NCBI GenBank assembly: GCA_045120135.1
Contig: JBGVEN010000013.1
Coordinates: 1 to 28,087, forward strand
Reading direction: 5' to 3'
DNA: 28,087 nucleotides
Source: SIG440 sp045120135
GTDB lineage: Bacteria; Bacillota; Clostridia; Monoglobales; Monoglobaceae
The notes beneath the pieces were generated by a model. It worked only from the letters and a program-made list of their open reading frames with translations, had not been told where the DNA came from and searched no databases. A program made the translations under genes and the position numbers. Positions 7,830 to 16,324 of the stretch are shown here, one piece after another (the stretch's first letter is position 1; every line of letters starts with the position of its first letter).

Positions 7830-7858
7830 AAAGGCTGCCCGAAAACCGGTCAGCCTTT
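7830..7858 (+). terminator. Rho-independent terminator after the NlpC/P60 gene
   Basis: AAAGGCTGCCCG (7830-7841) pairs with CGGTCAGCCTTT (7847-7858) with one mismatch around a 5-base loop, followed by TTATTTAT. The next gene starts 27 bases later, so some readthrough into it is likely unless it has its own unseen promoter. Confidence 0.7.
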
Positions 7859-7885
7859 TATTTATAATTATTGGAGCATCAGCTT

Positions 7886-8782
7886 ATGAAACGATTTATT
7901 AACACCATTCTTATTCTTGCCGTATGTGCTTTTCTTGCTTTTGCAACCCCCGAGCACAACACCCCCGAAACCAAGCCATCCGTTTCGGCTGGCACCTTAA
8001 CCATCACCTTTATCGATGTGGGTCAGGGCGACTCGGCAATTATAGAAACAGCAGGCGGCACAAAACTGCTCATTGACGGCGGCGAATATGACGCATACCA
8101 TGAAGAGCTTGCACCATTTTTTACAGAAAGAAACATTACAAACATAGACTATGCGATGGTATCGCACTACCACACCGACCATATGGGCGGAATTTCCGAG
8201 CTTTTGGAGACCGGTACTGTTAGCACTCTCCTTATCCCCAAGTACGATGATGCAAACCAAAACCGTGAACGCATTGTCAAAAAAGCCAACAAACATAATG
8301 TTGAAATCAACGAAATTTGTGCCGGAGATGTCCTTGACTTAGGCGACCCGTACCTTAAAATATCGGTTCTCCATCCTCTTGAGGGCGGTTTTTCGCAGGA
8401 GAACGAGAACAACAACTCACTGGTGCTTATGCTCGACTACCTTGGCGAAAAATTTCTGTTCACCGGTGACCTCGAAAATGATGCAGAAAGAGTTCTGCTG
8501 AAGAACTATGACCTCGAGGCAGATGTCCTCAAAGTAGGTCATCACGGCTCATCTAGCTCCACATCAAGAAAATTTCTTGAAGCCGTTGACCCGACCTATG
8601 CAGTAATTGAAGCAGGCGAGGATAACCATTACGGGCATCCGCATTACGAAGTTTTAAACGCCCTTGAAAATGACGATGTCCGCATCTACCGCACCGACGA
8701 GGACGGTGACATAACCTTTACCATTGACGGAAGCGGTATTAAAATCTCAACCGAGAGGGGGACTGCAACAAATGGAAATTAA
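7886..8782 (+). CDS. Secreted ComEC/Rec2-type metallo-beta-lactamase-fold protein
   Basis: Translation is placed at the ATG at 7886 (298 residues), with GGAG at 7873-7876 upstream; an in-frame TTG at 7871 overlaps this site. The N-terminus is a short signal peptide (MKRFINTILILAVCAFLAFA). The remainder is the beta-lactamase-fold domain found at the C-terminus of ComEC: FIDVGQGDSA, the metal motif SHYHTDHMGG (H94, H96, D98, H99), FTGDLEND, KVGHHGSSSSTS and a terminal HYGHPH. It has no polytopic competence channel domain, so it is a free extracellular hydrolase, perhaps a nuclease or phosphodiesterase; the substrate is unknown. It overlaps holA by 11 bases, the position comEC occupies in many Firmicutes. 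Confidence 0.9.
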   Translation: MKRFINTILILAVCAFLAFATPEHNTPETKPSVSAGTLTITFIDVGQGDSAIIETAGGTKLLIDGGEYDAYHEELAPFFTERNITNIDYAMVSHYHTDHMGGISELLETGTVSTLLIPKYDDANQNRERIVKKANKHNVEINEICAGDVLDLGDPYLKISVLHPLEGGFSQENENNNSLVLMLDYLGEKFLFTGDLENDAERVLLKNYDLEADVLKVGHHGSSSSTSRKFLEAVDPTYAVIEAGEDNHYGHPHYEVLNALENDDVRIYRTDEDGDITFTIDGSGIKISTERGTATNGN

Positions 8783-9782
8783 AGACCTTGACAAGCAGAT
8801 TTCAAGCGGAAGCTTGGGCAGACTTTACTTTTTCTACGGTGACGAGCAGTTTTTGATGGAACACAAAATAAAGGCTATTAAAAAGAAGCTTATTGCCGAA
8901 GACTTTGCAGACTTCAACTTTGTCCGGCTTGACGGCAAAAAAATCAGTGCCTCAGATATCCGCCGTGAGATCATGGCAGTTCCCGCAATGTCAGATATGC
9001 GTATGGTAGTTATTCAGAACACAGGAATTTTCACCAACGCAAAGCTTCGTGACTTCAAAGAGACTTGTGAGCTTTTGGAGGACATTCCCGAATACCTTTG
9101 TCTAATCTTCACCGAGCGTGAATTTGATAAAAAGAAAGAAAAGAATCTCGACTTATTTAAAAAGCACGGTGAAATTGTAAAGTTTGACTTACTTTCCCCC
9201 ATTCAGCTTGAGCGCTGGCTTGAAAAGCTGTTTGAAGACAAGGGCAAATCGGTTTTATCCAAGGATTTGCAACTGATAATCGACCTTTGCGGTCATAATA
9301 TGTCAAATCTTTTCAATGAGTACCAAAAGCTTTTAAGCTTTCTCGGCGAACGCACTAAATTGACCGAAGACGATATTCGTATGGTGGTTTCAAAATCCAC
9401 CGAGACCCGTATTTTTGAGGTTATTGATAATATTGCCCTCGGCAAAGCAAAGGGCGTTTTCGACGAGCTTTCAGCAATGCGTTCTGCCGGCGAAAATCCC
9501 TCAACCATTATGTCGCTTATCACCACAAGACTTGGCGAGCTGCTAATGGTTAAGCAGCTGAGCTTTGATAAGCTGAGCCGTGACAAAATTGCCGAATATT
9601 TTGAGCCTCGCAAGCCGTCATTTGTTGTGAGCAAGCTGATTGACCAAAGCAAAGGGTTCAGCGAGGAATATTTAATTAAAATGACCCTCAAAGGCCCGGA
9701 ATACACCGCTAAGGTCAGGTCAGGACTCCTCGACAAATGGATTGCCGTTGAAATGTATGCAAGTGAGCTATTAAAAAAATAG
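8772..9782 (+). CDS. holA: DNA polymerase III delta subunit
   Basis: The delta subunit opens the sliding clamp within the clamp-loader complex. The chosen ATG at 8772 gives 336 residues, the family size, beginning MEIKDLDKQISSG. An AGGGGG site lies about 10 bases upstream, and the start overlaps the end of the preceding gene. Recognisable segments are LYFFYGDEQFLMEHKI near the N-terminus, LIFTERE..KKKEKNLDLFKK, and the helical VISKST-like segment MVVSKSTETRIFEVIDNIALG followed by the clamp-loader collar region. An in-frame ATG at 8724 would extend into the neighbouring gene and is not needed. It is the last gene of its operon, ending before a strong terminator. Confidence 0.93.
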   Translation: MEIKDLDKQISSGSLGRLYFFYGDEQFLMEHKIKAIKKKLIAEDFADFNFVRLDGKKISASDIRREIMAVPAMSDMRMVVIQNTGIFTNAKLRDFKETCELLEDIPEYLCLIFTEREFDKKKEKNLDLFKKHGEIVKFDLLSPIQLERWLEKLFEDKGKSVLSKDLQLIIDLCGHNMSNLFNEYQKLLSFLGERTKLTEDDIRMVVSKSTETRIFEVIDNIALGKAKGVFDELSAMRSAGENPSTIMSLITTRLGELLMVKQLSFDKLSRDKIAEYFEPRKPSFVVSKLIDQSKGFSEEYLIKMTLKGPEYTAKVRSGLLDKWIAVEMYASELLKK

Positions 9783-9829
9783 GCTTTCGACAGCATTTGC
9801 TTGCCCGAAAAATAAATATATATTAAACT

Positions 9830-9855
9830 AAAAGGGCAGAATTTTCTGCCCTTTT
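9830..9855. terminator. Bidirectional terminator between holA and sodC
   Basis: AAAAGGGCAGAA (9830-9841) and TTCTGCCCTTTT (9844-9855) are perfectly complementary with a 2-base centre, with A- and T-tracts at the two ends. It lies between convergent genes. Confidence 0.85.
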
Positions 9856-9858
9856 GAC

Positions 9859-10326
9859 TTACGCCTTAACTATAACCCCGCACGCAATGCGCTTTCCACC
9901 TGCCGACGGCTGGGTTTTGTAATCATCCGGCGACTGGTGAATCATAACCGACCTGCCTATTATATCCTCAGGGAAAAACCGGTTCGTAAAGAACAGCATT
10001 TTTGCCGTGCCCCCGTTTGAGAACAATACAGGGAAATCCCCTGCATGATTTCCGTGCGGCTCGCCGTCGGGATTCCAATGCCCACCTGCGGCTTCAAATG
10101 GCGAATCGCTGTAAACACTTCCGCAAGTCCCCGACTCGTGGATATGGAACGCAAACGGTCCAACCTGCGGAGATTCACCCATTTGTTGACTGAACTCGGG
10201 CAGACCAAATATTTCAGCCTCAACCCAGCTCCCGTCAGCAACCCTTAAAAACTTTACCGTTCCGTAAACGTCGGGCGCTATACTGCTACCCTGAATTCGG
10301 GCAATTGCATCATATACTCTCAGCAT
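9859..10326 (-). CDS. sodC: Cu/Zn superoxide dismutase family protein, cytoplasmic form
   Basis: This 155-residue protein has all expected metal ligands: H61 and H63 (FHIHESGTC), bridging H83 (GGHWNP), H91 and H94 with D97 (HGNHAGDFP), and H130 (VMIHQSPDD). The disulphide pair C68/C149 and the active-site arginine R146 (GGKRIACGV) are also present. The family converts superoxide to peroxide and oxygen. Unlike most bacterial SodC proteins, it has no signal peptide: the N-terminus MLRVYDAIARIQG leads straight into the first strand. GGAAGGAGT precedes the ATG. It is a single gene with the same terminator as holA. The symbol is by family; activity is inferred from residues. Confidence 0.88.
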   Translation of the reverse strand: MLRVYDAIARIQGSSIAPDVYGTVKFLRVADGSWVEAEIFGLPEFSQQMGESPQVGPFAFHIHESGTCGSVYSDSPFEAAGGHWNPDGEPHGNHAGDFPVLFSNGGTAKMLFFTNRFFPEDIIGRSVMIHQSPDDYKTQPSAGGKRIACGVIVKA

Positions 10327-10406
10327 TGTTTATGTACTCCTTCCGTTTTTATACTTCTTAATATACTATGTAAAACTCAGACCAATGTGAAAGGTGGTTT
10401 CAAGCT

Positions 10407-12167
10407 ATGACGAGAACAATCAAGGCACTTTGCGTAATTGTAGGGCTAATCTGCACACTCCAGGCAGTTATCCCCGTAACTCAGGACAATGTCTCGGCAA
10501 AAACCGATACCATAAAGGGCGTGTGGGCGGCAACCGTCTTTTCGCTTGATTTTCCGCAAAAGCCAACAACCGATCCCGAAGCCCTGAAAAGAGACGCCGA
10601 TGCCCTTATCGACAAGGCAAGCGAGCTTGGCTACAACACCCTTTATTTTCAGGTCAGACCATCAGGCGACGCTTTTTATAAATCCGAAATTTTCCCATGG
10701 TCCGAATACCTTACCGGCAAGCAGGGTGTTGCGCCCGAAAACGGGTTTGACCCTCTCGAATACATAATTGATGCGGCTCACAAAAAAAACATCGAACTTC
10801 ACGCATGGGTAAACCCCTATCGTATAACCGCCTCTGAAAAGGTAAATGACGCTCAATCCGAACAAAGCATTGTCAAAAAGTTCCCCGAACTGACAGTTAA
10901 GCATTCTGACGGCAAGCTGTACCTCAATCCGGGTGAGCCACAGTCAAACAAGCTGGTAGTTGACGGGATTATGGAAATTATCCGGAATTACGCAGTTGAC
11001 GGAATACACATTGATGATTATTTTTACCCGTCGGGAGTTTTCCCCGACAGCGAGACCTTTACCAAGTACGGCGGAAAGTTTTCTGATATAGGCGACTGGC
11101 GTAGAGACAATACCACAAGCCTCGTCAAGGCTATTCGGGATGCCGTAAAAGCCGAAAAGCCGTCCTGCATTTTTTCGGTAAGTCCCTCCGGAATATGGGC
11201 AAATAAAAAGAGTCACCCCGACGGGAGCGACTCAGCAGGAATCCAAAGCTACTTCGACCATTATGCGGACACACGCCTTTGGGTAAAGGAAAATATGATT
11301 GATGTGATTATCCCCCAGATTTACTGGAACATAGGCTACGAAATTGCAGACTTTGAAAAAATAATAAAATGGTGGAACGATACAGTTCTCGGCACTTCAG
11401 TCAGACTTTGTATCGGTCAGGGAACTTACCGTGTATCGGACGAAACCAATACCAACTCGGTATGGTATGGCAAAAAGGGTCAAAACGAGCTTAAAGCTCA
11501 GCTAAAACTTCTGAATTCTCTTGAAAACACTCACGGCTATGCTCATTATCGGCTTGGCAGTATAACCGACAAGGACAGTTTTACGGAATTTATTCAAAAA
11601 TTTAATACCGAAAAGCTACGCTCTTTTACCGACACCGAAGAATTCCCCTGGGCAGAGGACGCCATTGAAAGACTTTGCCAAAAGGGTATTGTAAATGGTA
11701 TGGGCGACGGAACCTTTGGGTGTGCACGAACCGTAACACGTGCAGATTTCACAGTAATGCTGGTTCGTATGACCGAGCAAAACGTCCCGTTTAACGATAA
11801 CTTTACAGATGTCACCGAGGATAAGTATTACTATAAGGAAATTGGCATTGCAAAAGCACTTGGCTATGCTACGGGCAGAGAAAACAATACCTTTGACCCA
11901 CTGGGCAGCATAACAAGAGAGGATATGGCAACACTTGCTTTCCGAGTTCTTTCCAAAGAAGGACGAATCCAAAGAGGTAAGCCGGAAATACTGTTTAAAA
12001 AATTTCCCGATGCCAATAAAATCTCGGAATATGCACAGGAAGCAGTTGCCGCAATGGTAGATGCCGGCTATCTAAGCGGCTACGAAACCGGCGAATTCAA
12101 ACCAAAAGGCATTGCAACCCGTGCCGAAACCGCGGTGCTTTTGGACCGAATTTCAGAGATTAAATAA
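10407..12167 (+). CDS. GHL10/DUF187 glycosyl-hydrolase-like protein with three SLH domains
   Basis: The 586-residue protein starts with a signal peptide (about 1-31, cleavage near VSA). The domain at about 35-330 is of the glycosyl hydrolase-like 10 family (PF02638), a TIM-barrel: KGVWAATVFSLDF, NTLYFQVRPSGDAFY, ELHAWVNPYRIT, VDGIHIDDYFYP and VIIPQIYWN. The acidic pair in DGIHIDDY is the likely active-site region. After a short link come three S-layer homology domains (about 405-586; the second and third open FTDVTED and FPDANK), which tether the protein to secondary cell-wall polymer. It is therefore a surface enzyme acting on wall or external glycan; the true substrate is unknown. AAAGGTGG precedes the ATG. 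It is monocistronic and ends at a strong terminator. Confidence 0.92.
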   Translation: MTRTIKALCVIVGLICTLQAVIPVTQDNVSAKTDTIKGVWAATVFSLDFPQKPTTDPEALKRDADALIDKASELGYNTLYFQVRPSGDAFYKSEIFPWSEYLTGKQGVAPENGFDPLEYIIDAAHKKNIELHAWVNPYRITASEKVNDAQSEQSIVKKFPELTVKHSDGKLYLNPGEPQSNKLVVDGIMEIIRNYAVDGIHIDDYFYPSGVFPDSETFTKYGGKFSDIGDWRRDNTTSLVKAIRDAVKAEKPSCIFSVSPSGIWANKKSHPDGSDSAGIQSYFDHYADTRLWVKENMIDVIIPQIYWNIGYEIADFEKIIKWWNDTVLGTSVRLCIGQGTYRVSDETNTNSVWYGKKGQNELKAQLKLLNSLENTHGYAHYRLGSITDKDSFTEFIQKFNTEKLRSFTDTEEFPWAEDAIERLCQKGIVNGMGDGTFGCARTVTRADFTVMLVRMTEQNVPFNDNFTDVTEDKYYYKEIGIAKALGYATGRENNTFDPLGSITREDMATLAFRVLSKEGRIQRGKPEILFKKFPDANKISEYAQEAVAAMVDAGYLSGYETGEFKPKGIATRAETAVLLDRISEIK

Positions 12168-12170
12168 ATA

Positions 12171-12208
12171 AAAAAAGTGTTTCTCTTCAAAATGAGAAAC
12201 ACTTTTTT
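12171..12208. terminator. Bidirectional terminator between the SLH gene and prmA
   Basis: AAAAAAGTGTTTCTC (12171-12185) and GAGAAACACTTTTTT (12194-12208) form a perfect 15-bp stem around an 8-base loop. It lies between convergent genes and ends the heat-shock operon on the minus strand. Confidence 0.9.
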
Positions 12209-12212
12209 GTTT

Positions 12213-13163
12213 TTAAGCTATTTGTGCAGTAAAGGCTGCCCATTCGCCCATAAGTCGTTCTTCTTTTATCTTTAAGCCTGCATTTTCAAGTGCAGCTTTT
12301 ACCTCGTCTTTGCGTTCGATTATAATTCCCGAACAGATAAATGTTCCGTCGTCTTTCATAAAATCCCTGACAAACCCCGAAAGATTAATGATTACATCTG
12401 CAACAATGTTCGCAAGAACTATCTCATACTTTTTTTTAGCCAATTTTTCACAAAGAGCATCATCACTTGTTATATCTCCTGCATAACCCTTATAAATATC
12501 CGCCGGCAGATTGTTGAGTTCAAGGTTAGAATACGCCGTTTCAACAGCCATAGGGTCAATATCAACAGCCACCGCATCCTTTGCGCCAAGGAGCAGGGCA
12601 ATTACCGAGAGAATTCCCGAGCCACAGCCCAAATCAAGAACGCTGTCGCCAGCTTTCATCGCCTTTTCAATCTCCTCAATACACATTTTTGTGCTTTCGT
12701 GCGAACCTGTACCAAAGCTCACTCCCGGATTGATTATAAACTTCACCCTGTCAGTTTCGGGAATATTCTCCTCCCATTCGGGAACAATAAGTACTCTTTC
12801 ACCAATCTCCAAGGGTTTAAAGTACTGTTTCCAGTTTTCGGACCAATCCTCGTCCTTCATATTTTCGGTATGGAACATAGTATTTTCAAGACCAAGTTCT
12901 GACACCGCCACCTTAACTTCCTCAAGCTGAGCTTTTCCCTCGCTGTCATCACTTAAGTAAATTGTTATACAGCTGTCAGCCGTTTTAAGCTTTTCCAGCT
13001 CCTCATCAACATAATCCCAGTACTTACGGTTATTTTCCAGAAACTCTTTGAAATCGTCCTTGTCACTTATTTCAATCCCGGTAATGCCCATATCGTACAA
13101 CACACCGCAGATAGGGTCTATTCCCTCACCGGTAGTGGTTATCTTTAGTTGTATCCAGTTCAT
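12213..13163 (-). CDS. prmA: Ribosomal protein L11 methyltransferase
   Basis: PrmA trimethylates lysines and the N-terminus of ribosomal protein L11 using S-adenosylmethionine. The 316-residue size is usual. The N-terminal substrate-recognition domain (1 to about 110) begins MNWIQLKITTTGEGIDPI. The methyltransferase domain carries FGTGSHEST, motif I DLGCGSGILSV (about 175-186), VAVDIDPMAVETA, and VLANIVADVI, the NP/NIxxxxI-type motif IV. GGAGGAAAA lies before the ATG. It follows dnaJ by 53 bases, the standard position at the end of the hrcA operon in Firmicutes. A small hairpin lies in that gap. Confidence 0.95.
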   Translation of the reverse strand: MNWIQLKITTTGEGIDPICGVLYDMGITGIEISDKDDFKEFLENNRKYWDYVDEELEKLKTADSCITIYLSDDSEGKAQLEEVKVAVSELGLENTMFHTENMKDEDWSENWKQYFKPLEIGERVLIVPEWEENIPETDRVKFIINPGVSFGTGSHESTKMCIEEIEKAMKAGDSVLDLGCGSGILSVIALLLGAKDAVAVDIDPMAVETAYSNLELNNLPADIYKGYAGDITSDDALCEKLAKKKYEIVLANIVADVIINLSGFVRDFMKDDGTFICSGIIIERKDEVKAALENAGLKIKEERLMGEWAAFTAQIA

Positions 13164-13185
13164 AATTTTCCTCCAAAAAGCATAA

Positions 13186-13207
13186 GGGTCGATGTCTGCA
13201 TCGACCC
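13186..13207 (-). other. Intergenic hairpin between dnaJ and prmA
   Basis: GGGTCGATG (13186-13194) and CATCGACCC (13199-13207) form a 9-bp stem with a 4-base loop. On the minus strand it is followed by a few T residues interrupted by other bases, so it is at most a weak terminator; it could be an mRNA processing or stability element. Confidence 0.5.
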
Positions 13208-13216
13208 ATATTTCAT

Positions 13217-14365
13217 TTATTTCAAGAATTCCTTCATTTTGTCGAAAAAGCTCTTGCGTTCATTATACTTTGACGGCTCAACCGTGTCGGCAAACTGGCG
13301 AAGAATTTCCTTTTGCTTGTCGCTTAAGTTCTTGGGGATTTCAATATTAATTTTCACATACTGGTCACCCCTTGCGCCGTTACCGTGAAGTCTTGGTACT
13401 CCCTTGCCTTTTAAGCGGAATACCGTACCTGTCTGTGTTCCCTCAGGAACATTATATGTCACCTTTCCGTCAATGGTGGGGACTTCAATCTCCGCACCAA
13501 GTGCCGCCTCAACAAAGGTAATGGGGAAGTCACACATAATATCGTAACCCTGACGGGTAAACAGCTTATGCTTCTTAACACGGGTAACAACCAGCAAATC
13601 ACCGCTCATACCGCCGTTTTTGCCAGCATCGCCCTGACCGCTTACCGAGATAATCTGGTCATTGTCAATTCCTGCCGGAATTTTAACCTTTACCTTACGG
13701 CTCTTGCGAACTGTACCCTCGCCACGGCAGGATTTACACGGATTTTTGATAACCTTACCCGTACCACCGCAGGTACTGCAGGGTCTGGAGCTTTGGAATG
13801 TACCGAACGCTGTTCTCTGCACCGAGCTAACCTGACCCGTACCATGACAGGTTCCGCAAGTTGATGCCGAAGTTCCGGCTTCCGCACCGCTGCCACCACA
13901 GGAATCACATTTTTCAGTTCTGTTTACATTAAGCTCAATCTCACATCCAAAGCACGCCTGCTCAAAGGTCAGGTCAATGCCGTATTTAAGGTCTCGGCCA
14001 CGTTGAGGCGCATTGGGGTTACGGCGTGTCTGACCGCCAAAACCTCCGCCAAAGAACGAACCAAATATATCTTCAAAACCGCCAAAACCACCAAAGTCGC
14101 CGTAGCCGCCACCATAACCGCCCGCCTGAGGGTCAACTCCGGCATGGCCAAACTGGTCGTAGCGTTGCTTTTTGTCAGCATCGCTAAGAATCTCATAAGC
14201 CTCGGATGCCTCCTTGAACTTTTCCTCGGCAACCTTTGCCTTGTCACCGGGGTTAAGGTCGGGATGGTATTTTTTTGCCAGTTTTCTGTATGCTTTTTTT
14301 ATTTCGTCTGCCGATGCGCTTTTGTCAACGCCCAGCACCTCATAATAGTCTCTCTTTTCAGCCAA
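13217..14365 (-). CDS. dnaJ: Molecular chaperone DnaJ (Hsp40)
   Basis: DnaJ stimulates the ATPase of DnaK and delivers unfolded clients. The start is placed at the TTG at 14365 (382 residues), which gives the canonical opening MAEKRDYYEVLGV; GGTGA lies five bases upstream. In-frame GTG and TTG codons at 14374 and 14377 are less likely. The J domain (about 1-70) has the HPD motif in KKYHPDLNPG. A Gly/Phe-rich linker (about 75-110) is followed by four CxxCxGxG zinc repeats (CDSCGGSG, CGTCHGTG, CSTCGGTG, CKSCRGEG). The C-terminal substrate-binding domains include VPEGTQTGTVFRLKGKG. It lies after dnaK with an 80-base gap that holds a hairpin. Confidence 0.95.
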   Translation of the reverse strand: MAEKRDYYEVLGVDKSASADEIKKAYRKLAKKYHPDLNPGDKAKVAEEKFKEASEAYEILSDADKKQRYDQFGHAGVDPQAGGYGGGYGDFGGFGGFEDIFGSFFGGGFGGQTRRNPNAPQRGRDLKYGIDLTFEQACFGCEIELNVNRTEKCDSCGGSGAEAGTSASTCGTCHGTGQVSSVQRTAFGTFQSSRPCSTCGGTGKVIKNPCKSCRGEGTVRKSRKVKVKIPAGIDNDQIISVSGQGDAGKNGGMSGDLLVVTRVKKHKLFTRQGYDIMCDFPITFVEAALGAEIEVPTIDGKVTYNVPEGTQTGTVFRLKGKGVPRLHGNGARGDQYVKINIEIPKNLSDKQKEILRQFADTVEPSKYNERKSFFDKMKEFLK

Positions 14366-14409
14366 TACTGTCACCAACTGTCTGTTTTAAATTCTTATTC
14401 AGCATTAAC

Positions 14410-14432
14410 GGGGCGGTTTTAAACACCGCCCC
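14410..14432 (-). other. Stem-loop between dnaK and dnaJ
   Basis: GGGGCGGT (14410-14417) pairs with ACCGCCCC (14425-14432), an 8-bp all-strong stem with a 7-base loop. On the transcribed strand it lacks a T-tract after the stem, so it is more likely an mRNA stability or processing element lowering dnaJ relative to dnaK than a full terminator. Confidence 0.55.
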
Positions 14433-14445
14433 TAAAAATTTTTAT

Positions 14446-16284
14446 TTAATCCTCATCAACCACTTTGTAATCCGCATCAACAACATTGTCGTCTCCGCCG
14501 CCTGCCTGAGCATTGGGGTCTGCCTGTTGCTGAGCCTGTGCTTGTGCCTGTGCATCTGCGTAGAGCTTTGAAGAAATCTCGTAGAACTTCTTGGAAACAG
14601 CTTCGGTCTGAGCCTTTACCGCTTCAACATCAAAGCTTTCAGCCTTGAGCATTTCCTTGAGCTTATCAACCTCTGCCTGAATGCCTGCCTTTTCGTCTGC
14701 AGTAATCTTGTCGCCAAGGTCTGCAAGTGTCTTTTCTGTCTGATATACCATGTTGTCAGCAGTATTTCTTGTATCTACTTCTTCCTTCTTCTTTTTGTCC
14801 TCTGCTGCAAACTGTTCAGCTTCCTTAACAGCCTTTTCGATATCCTCGTCGGAGAGGTTTGTGCTTGAAGTGATTGTGATATCCTGGCTGTTGCCTGTTC
14901 CCATATCCTTTGCAGTTACATGAACGATACCGTTTGCATCAATATCAAATGAAACTTCAATCTGGGGAACACCACGGGGTGCCGGAGGAATGTTATTAAG
15001 GCTGAACCGACCGAGGGTCTTGTTGTAAGCCGCCATTTCTCTTTCGCCCTGAAGAACATGAACCTCAACGCTGGTCTGACTGTCTGCTGCAGTTGAGAAA
15101 ATCTGGCTCTTCTTTGTGGGGATTGTTGTGTTTCTTTCAATAATCTTTGTAAATACGCCGCCCATTGTCTCGATACCAAGTGAAAGAGGTGTTACATCGA
15201 GGAGAACGAGGTCTTCAACATCACCGGAAAGCACACCTGCCTGAATTGCCGCACCAACTGCAACACATTCGTCAGGGTTGATGCCCTTATGGGGTTCTTT
15301 GCCGATAAGTCTCTGAACAGCTTCCTGAACTGCAGGAATTCTTGATGAACCGCCAACGAGAAGAACCTTGTCAATCTCTGAGGGTGAAATACCAGCATCA
15401 GAAATTGCGTTCTGGGTGGGAATCATTGTCTTTTCAACAAGGTCTGCTGTGAGCTCATTGAACTTCTGTCTTGTAAGAGTAATGTCAAGATGCTTGGGAC
15501 CTGTTGCATCAGCTGTAATAAAGGGCAGGTTGATGTTTGATGACATAACGCCTGAAAGCTCAATCTTTGCCTTTTCTGCAGCCTCTTTAAGTCTCTGAAG
15601 TGCCATTTTGTCGGATGCTAGGTCAATGCCGTTTTCTTTGCGGAACTCGTCTACGAGGAAGTCGATAATCTTCTGGTCGAAGTCGTCGCCGCCAAGCTTG
15701 TTGTTACCGCTTGTTGCAAGAACTTCAAATACGCCGTCGCCGATTTCAAGGATAGATACGTCGAATGTACCGCCGCCAAGGTCGTATACCATTATCTTCT
15801 GGTCGTTGTCCTTGTCAAGACCATATGCGAGAGCCGCAGCAGTGGGCTCGTTAATAATTCTGAGAACTTCAAGACCTGCAATCTTACCTGCATCCTTGGT
15901 TGCCTGACGCTGAGCGTCGCTGAAGTATGCAGGAACTGTGATAACTGCCTGGCTTACTGTCTCGCCGAGGTAGCTTTCAGCATCAGCCTTGAGCTTCTGG
16001 AGAATCATTGCTGAAACTTCCTGAGGTGTATACTTCTTGCCGTCAATATCTACCTTGTAGTCTGTACCCATTTCTCTTTTAATTGAAGAAATTGTGTTGG
16101 GGTTTGTGATTGCCTGTCTTTTTGCAACCTGACCTACAAGTCTTTCGCCTGTTTTTGTGAACGCAACAACAGAGGGAGTAGTTCTTGCACCCTCAGGGTT
16201 TGCGATAACACTGGGCTCGCCGCCCTCCATAACTGCTACACATGAGTTTGTTGTACCAAGGTCAATACCTATAATCTTTGCCAT
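14446..16284 (-). CDS. dnaK: Molecular chaperone DnaK (Hsp70)
   Basis: The 612-residue Hsp70 binds and releases exposed hydrophobic peptides in an ATP-driven cycle with DnaJ and GrpE. The nucleotide-binding domain shows MAKIIGIDLGTTNSCVAVMEG, ITVPAYFSDAQRQATKDAG, VYDLGGGTFDVSIL and VLLVGGSSRIPAVQE. The linker VLLDVTPLSLGIETMGG marks the change to the substrate-binding domain near residue 360. The helical lid ends in a Gln/Ala-rich tail and an acidic VVDADYKVVDED terminus. The lid loop length is that of the Firmicutes type, shorter than proteobacterial DnaK. AAAGGTGA precedes the ATG. It follows grpE after a 176-base spacer filled by a large palindromic structure. Confidence 0.97.
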   Translation of the reverse strand: MAKIIGIDLGTTNSCVAVMEGGEPSVIANPEGARTTPSVVAFTKTGERLVGQVAKRQAITNPNTISSIKREMGTDYKVDIDGKKYTPQEVSAMILQKLKADAESYLGETVSQAVITVPAYFSDAQRQATKDAGKIAGLEVLRIINEPTAAALAYGLDKDNDQKIMVYDLGGGTFDVSILEIGDGVFEVLATSGNNKLGGDDFDQKIIDFLVDEFRKENGIDLASDKMALQRLKEAAEKAKIELSGVMSSNINLPFITADATGPKHLDITLTRQKFNELTADLVEKTMIPTQNAISDAGISPSEIDKVLLVGGSSRIPAVQEAVQRLIGKEPHKGINPDECVAVGAAIQAGVLSGDVEDLVLLDVTPLSLGIETMGGVFTKIIERNTTIPTKKSQIFSTAADSQTSVEVHVLQGEREMAAYNKTLGRFSLNNIPPAPRGVPQIEVSFDIDANGIVHVTAKDMGTGNSQDITITSSTNLSDEDIEKAVKEAEQFAAEDKKKKEEVDTRNTADNMVYQTEKTLADLGDKITADEKAGIQAEVDKLKEMLKAESFDVEAVKAQTEAVSKKFYEISSKLYADAQAQAQAQQQADPNAQAGGGDDNVVDADYKVVDED

Positions 16285-16324
16285 AATAAATCACCTTTCA
16301 TTTTTTATATTTTATATTCTTTTT

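Noticed and set aside
12511..12930. Plus-strand open frame antisense to prmA
   Set aside because: It is the reverse-frame shadow of a conserved methyltransferase gene, with no ribosome binding site and a low-complexity Ser-rich translation.
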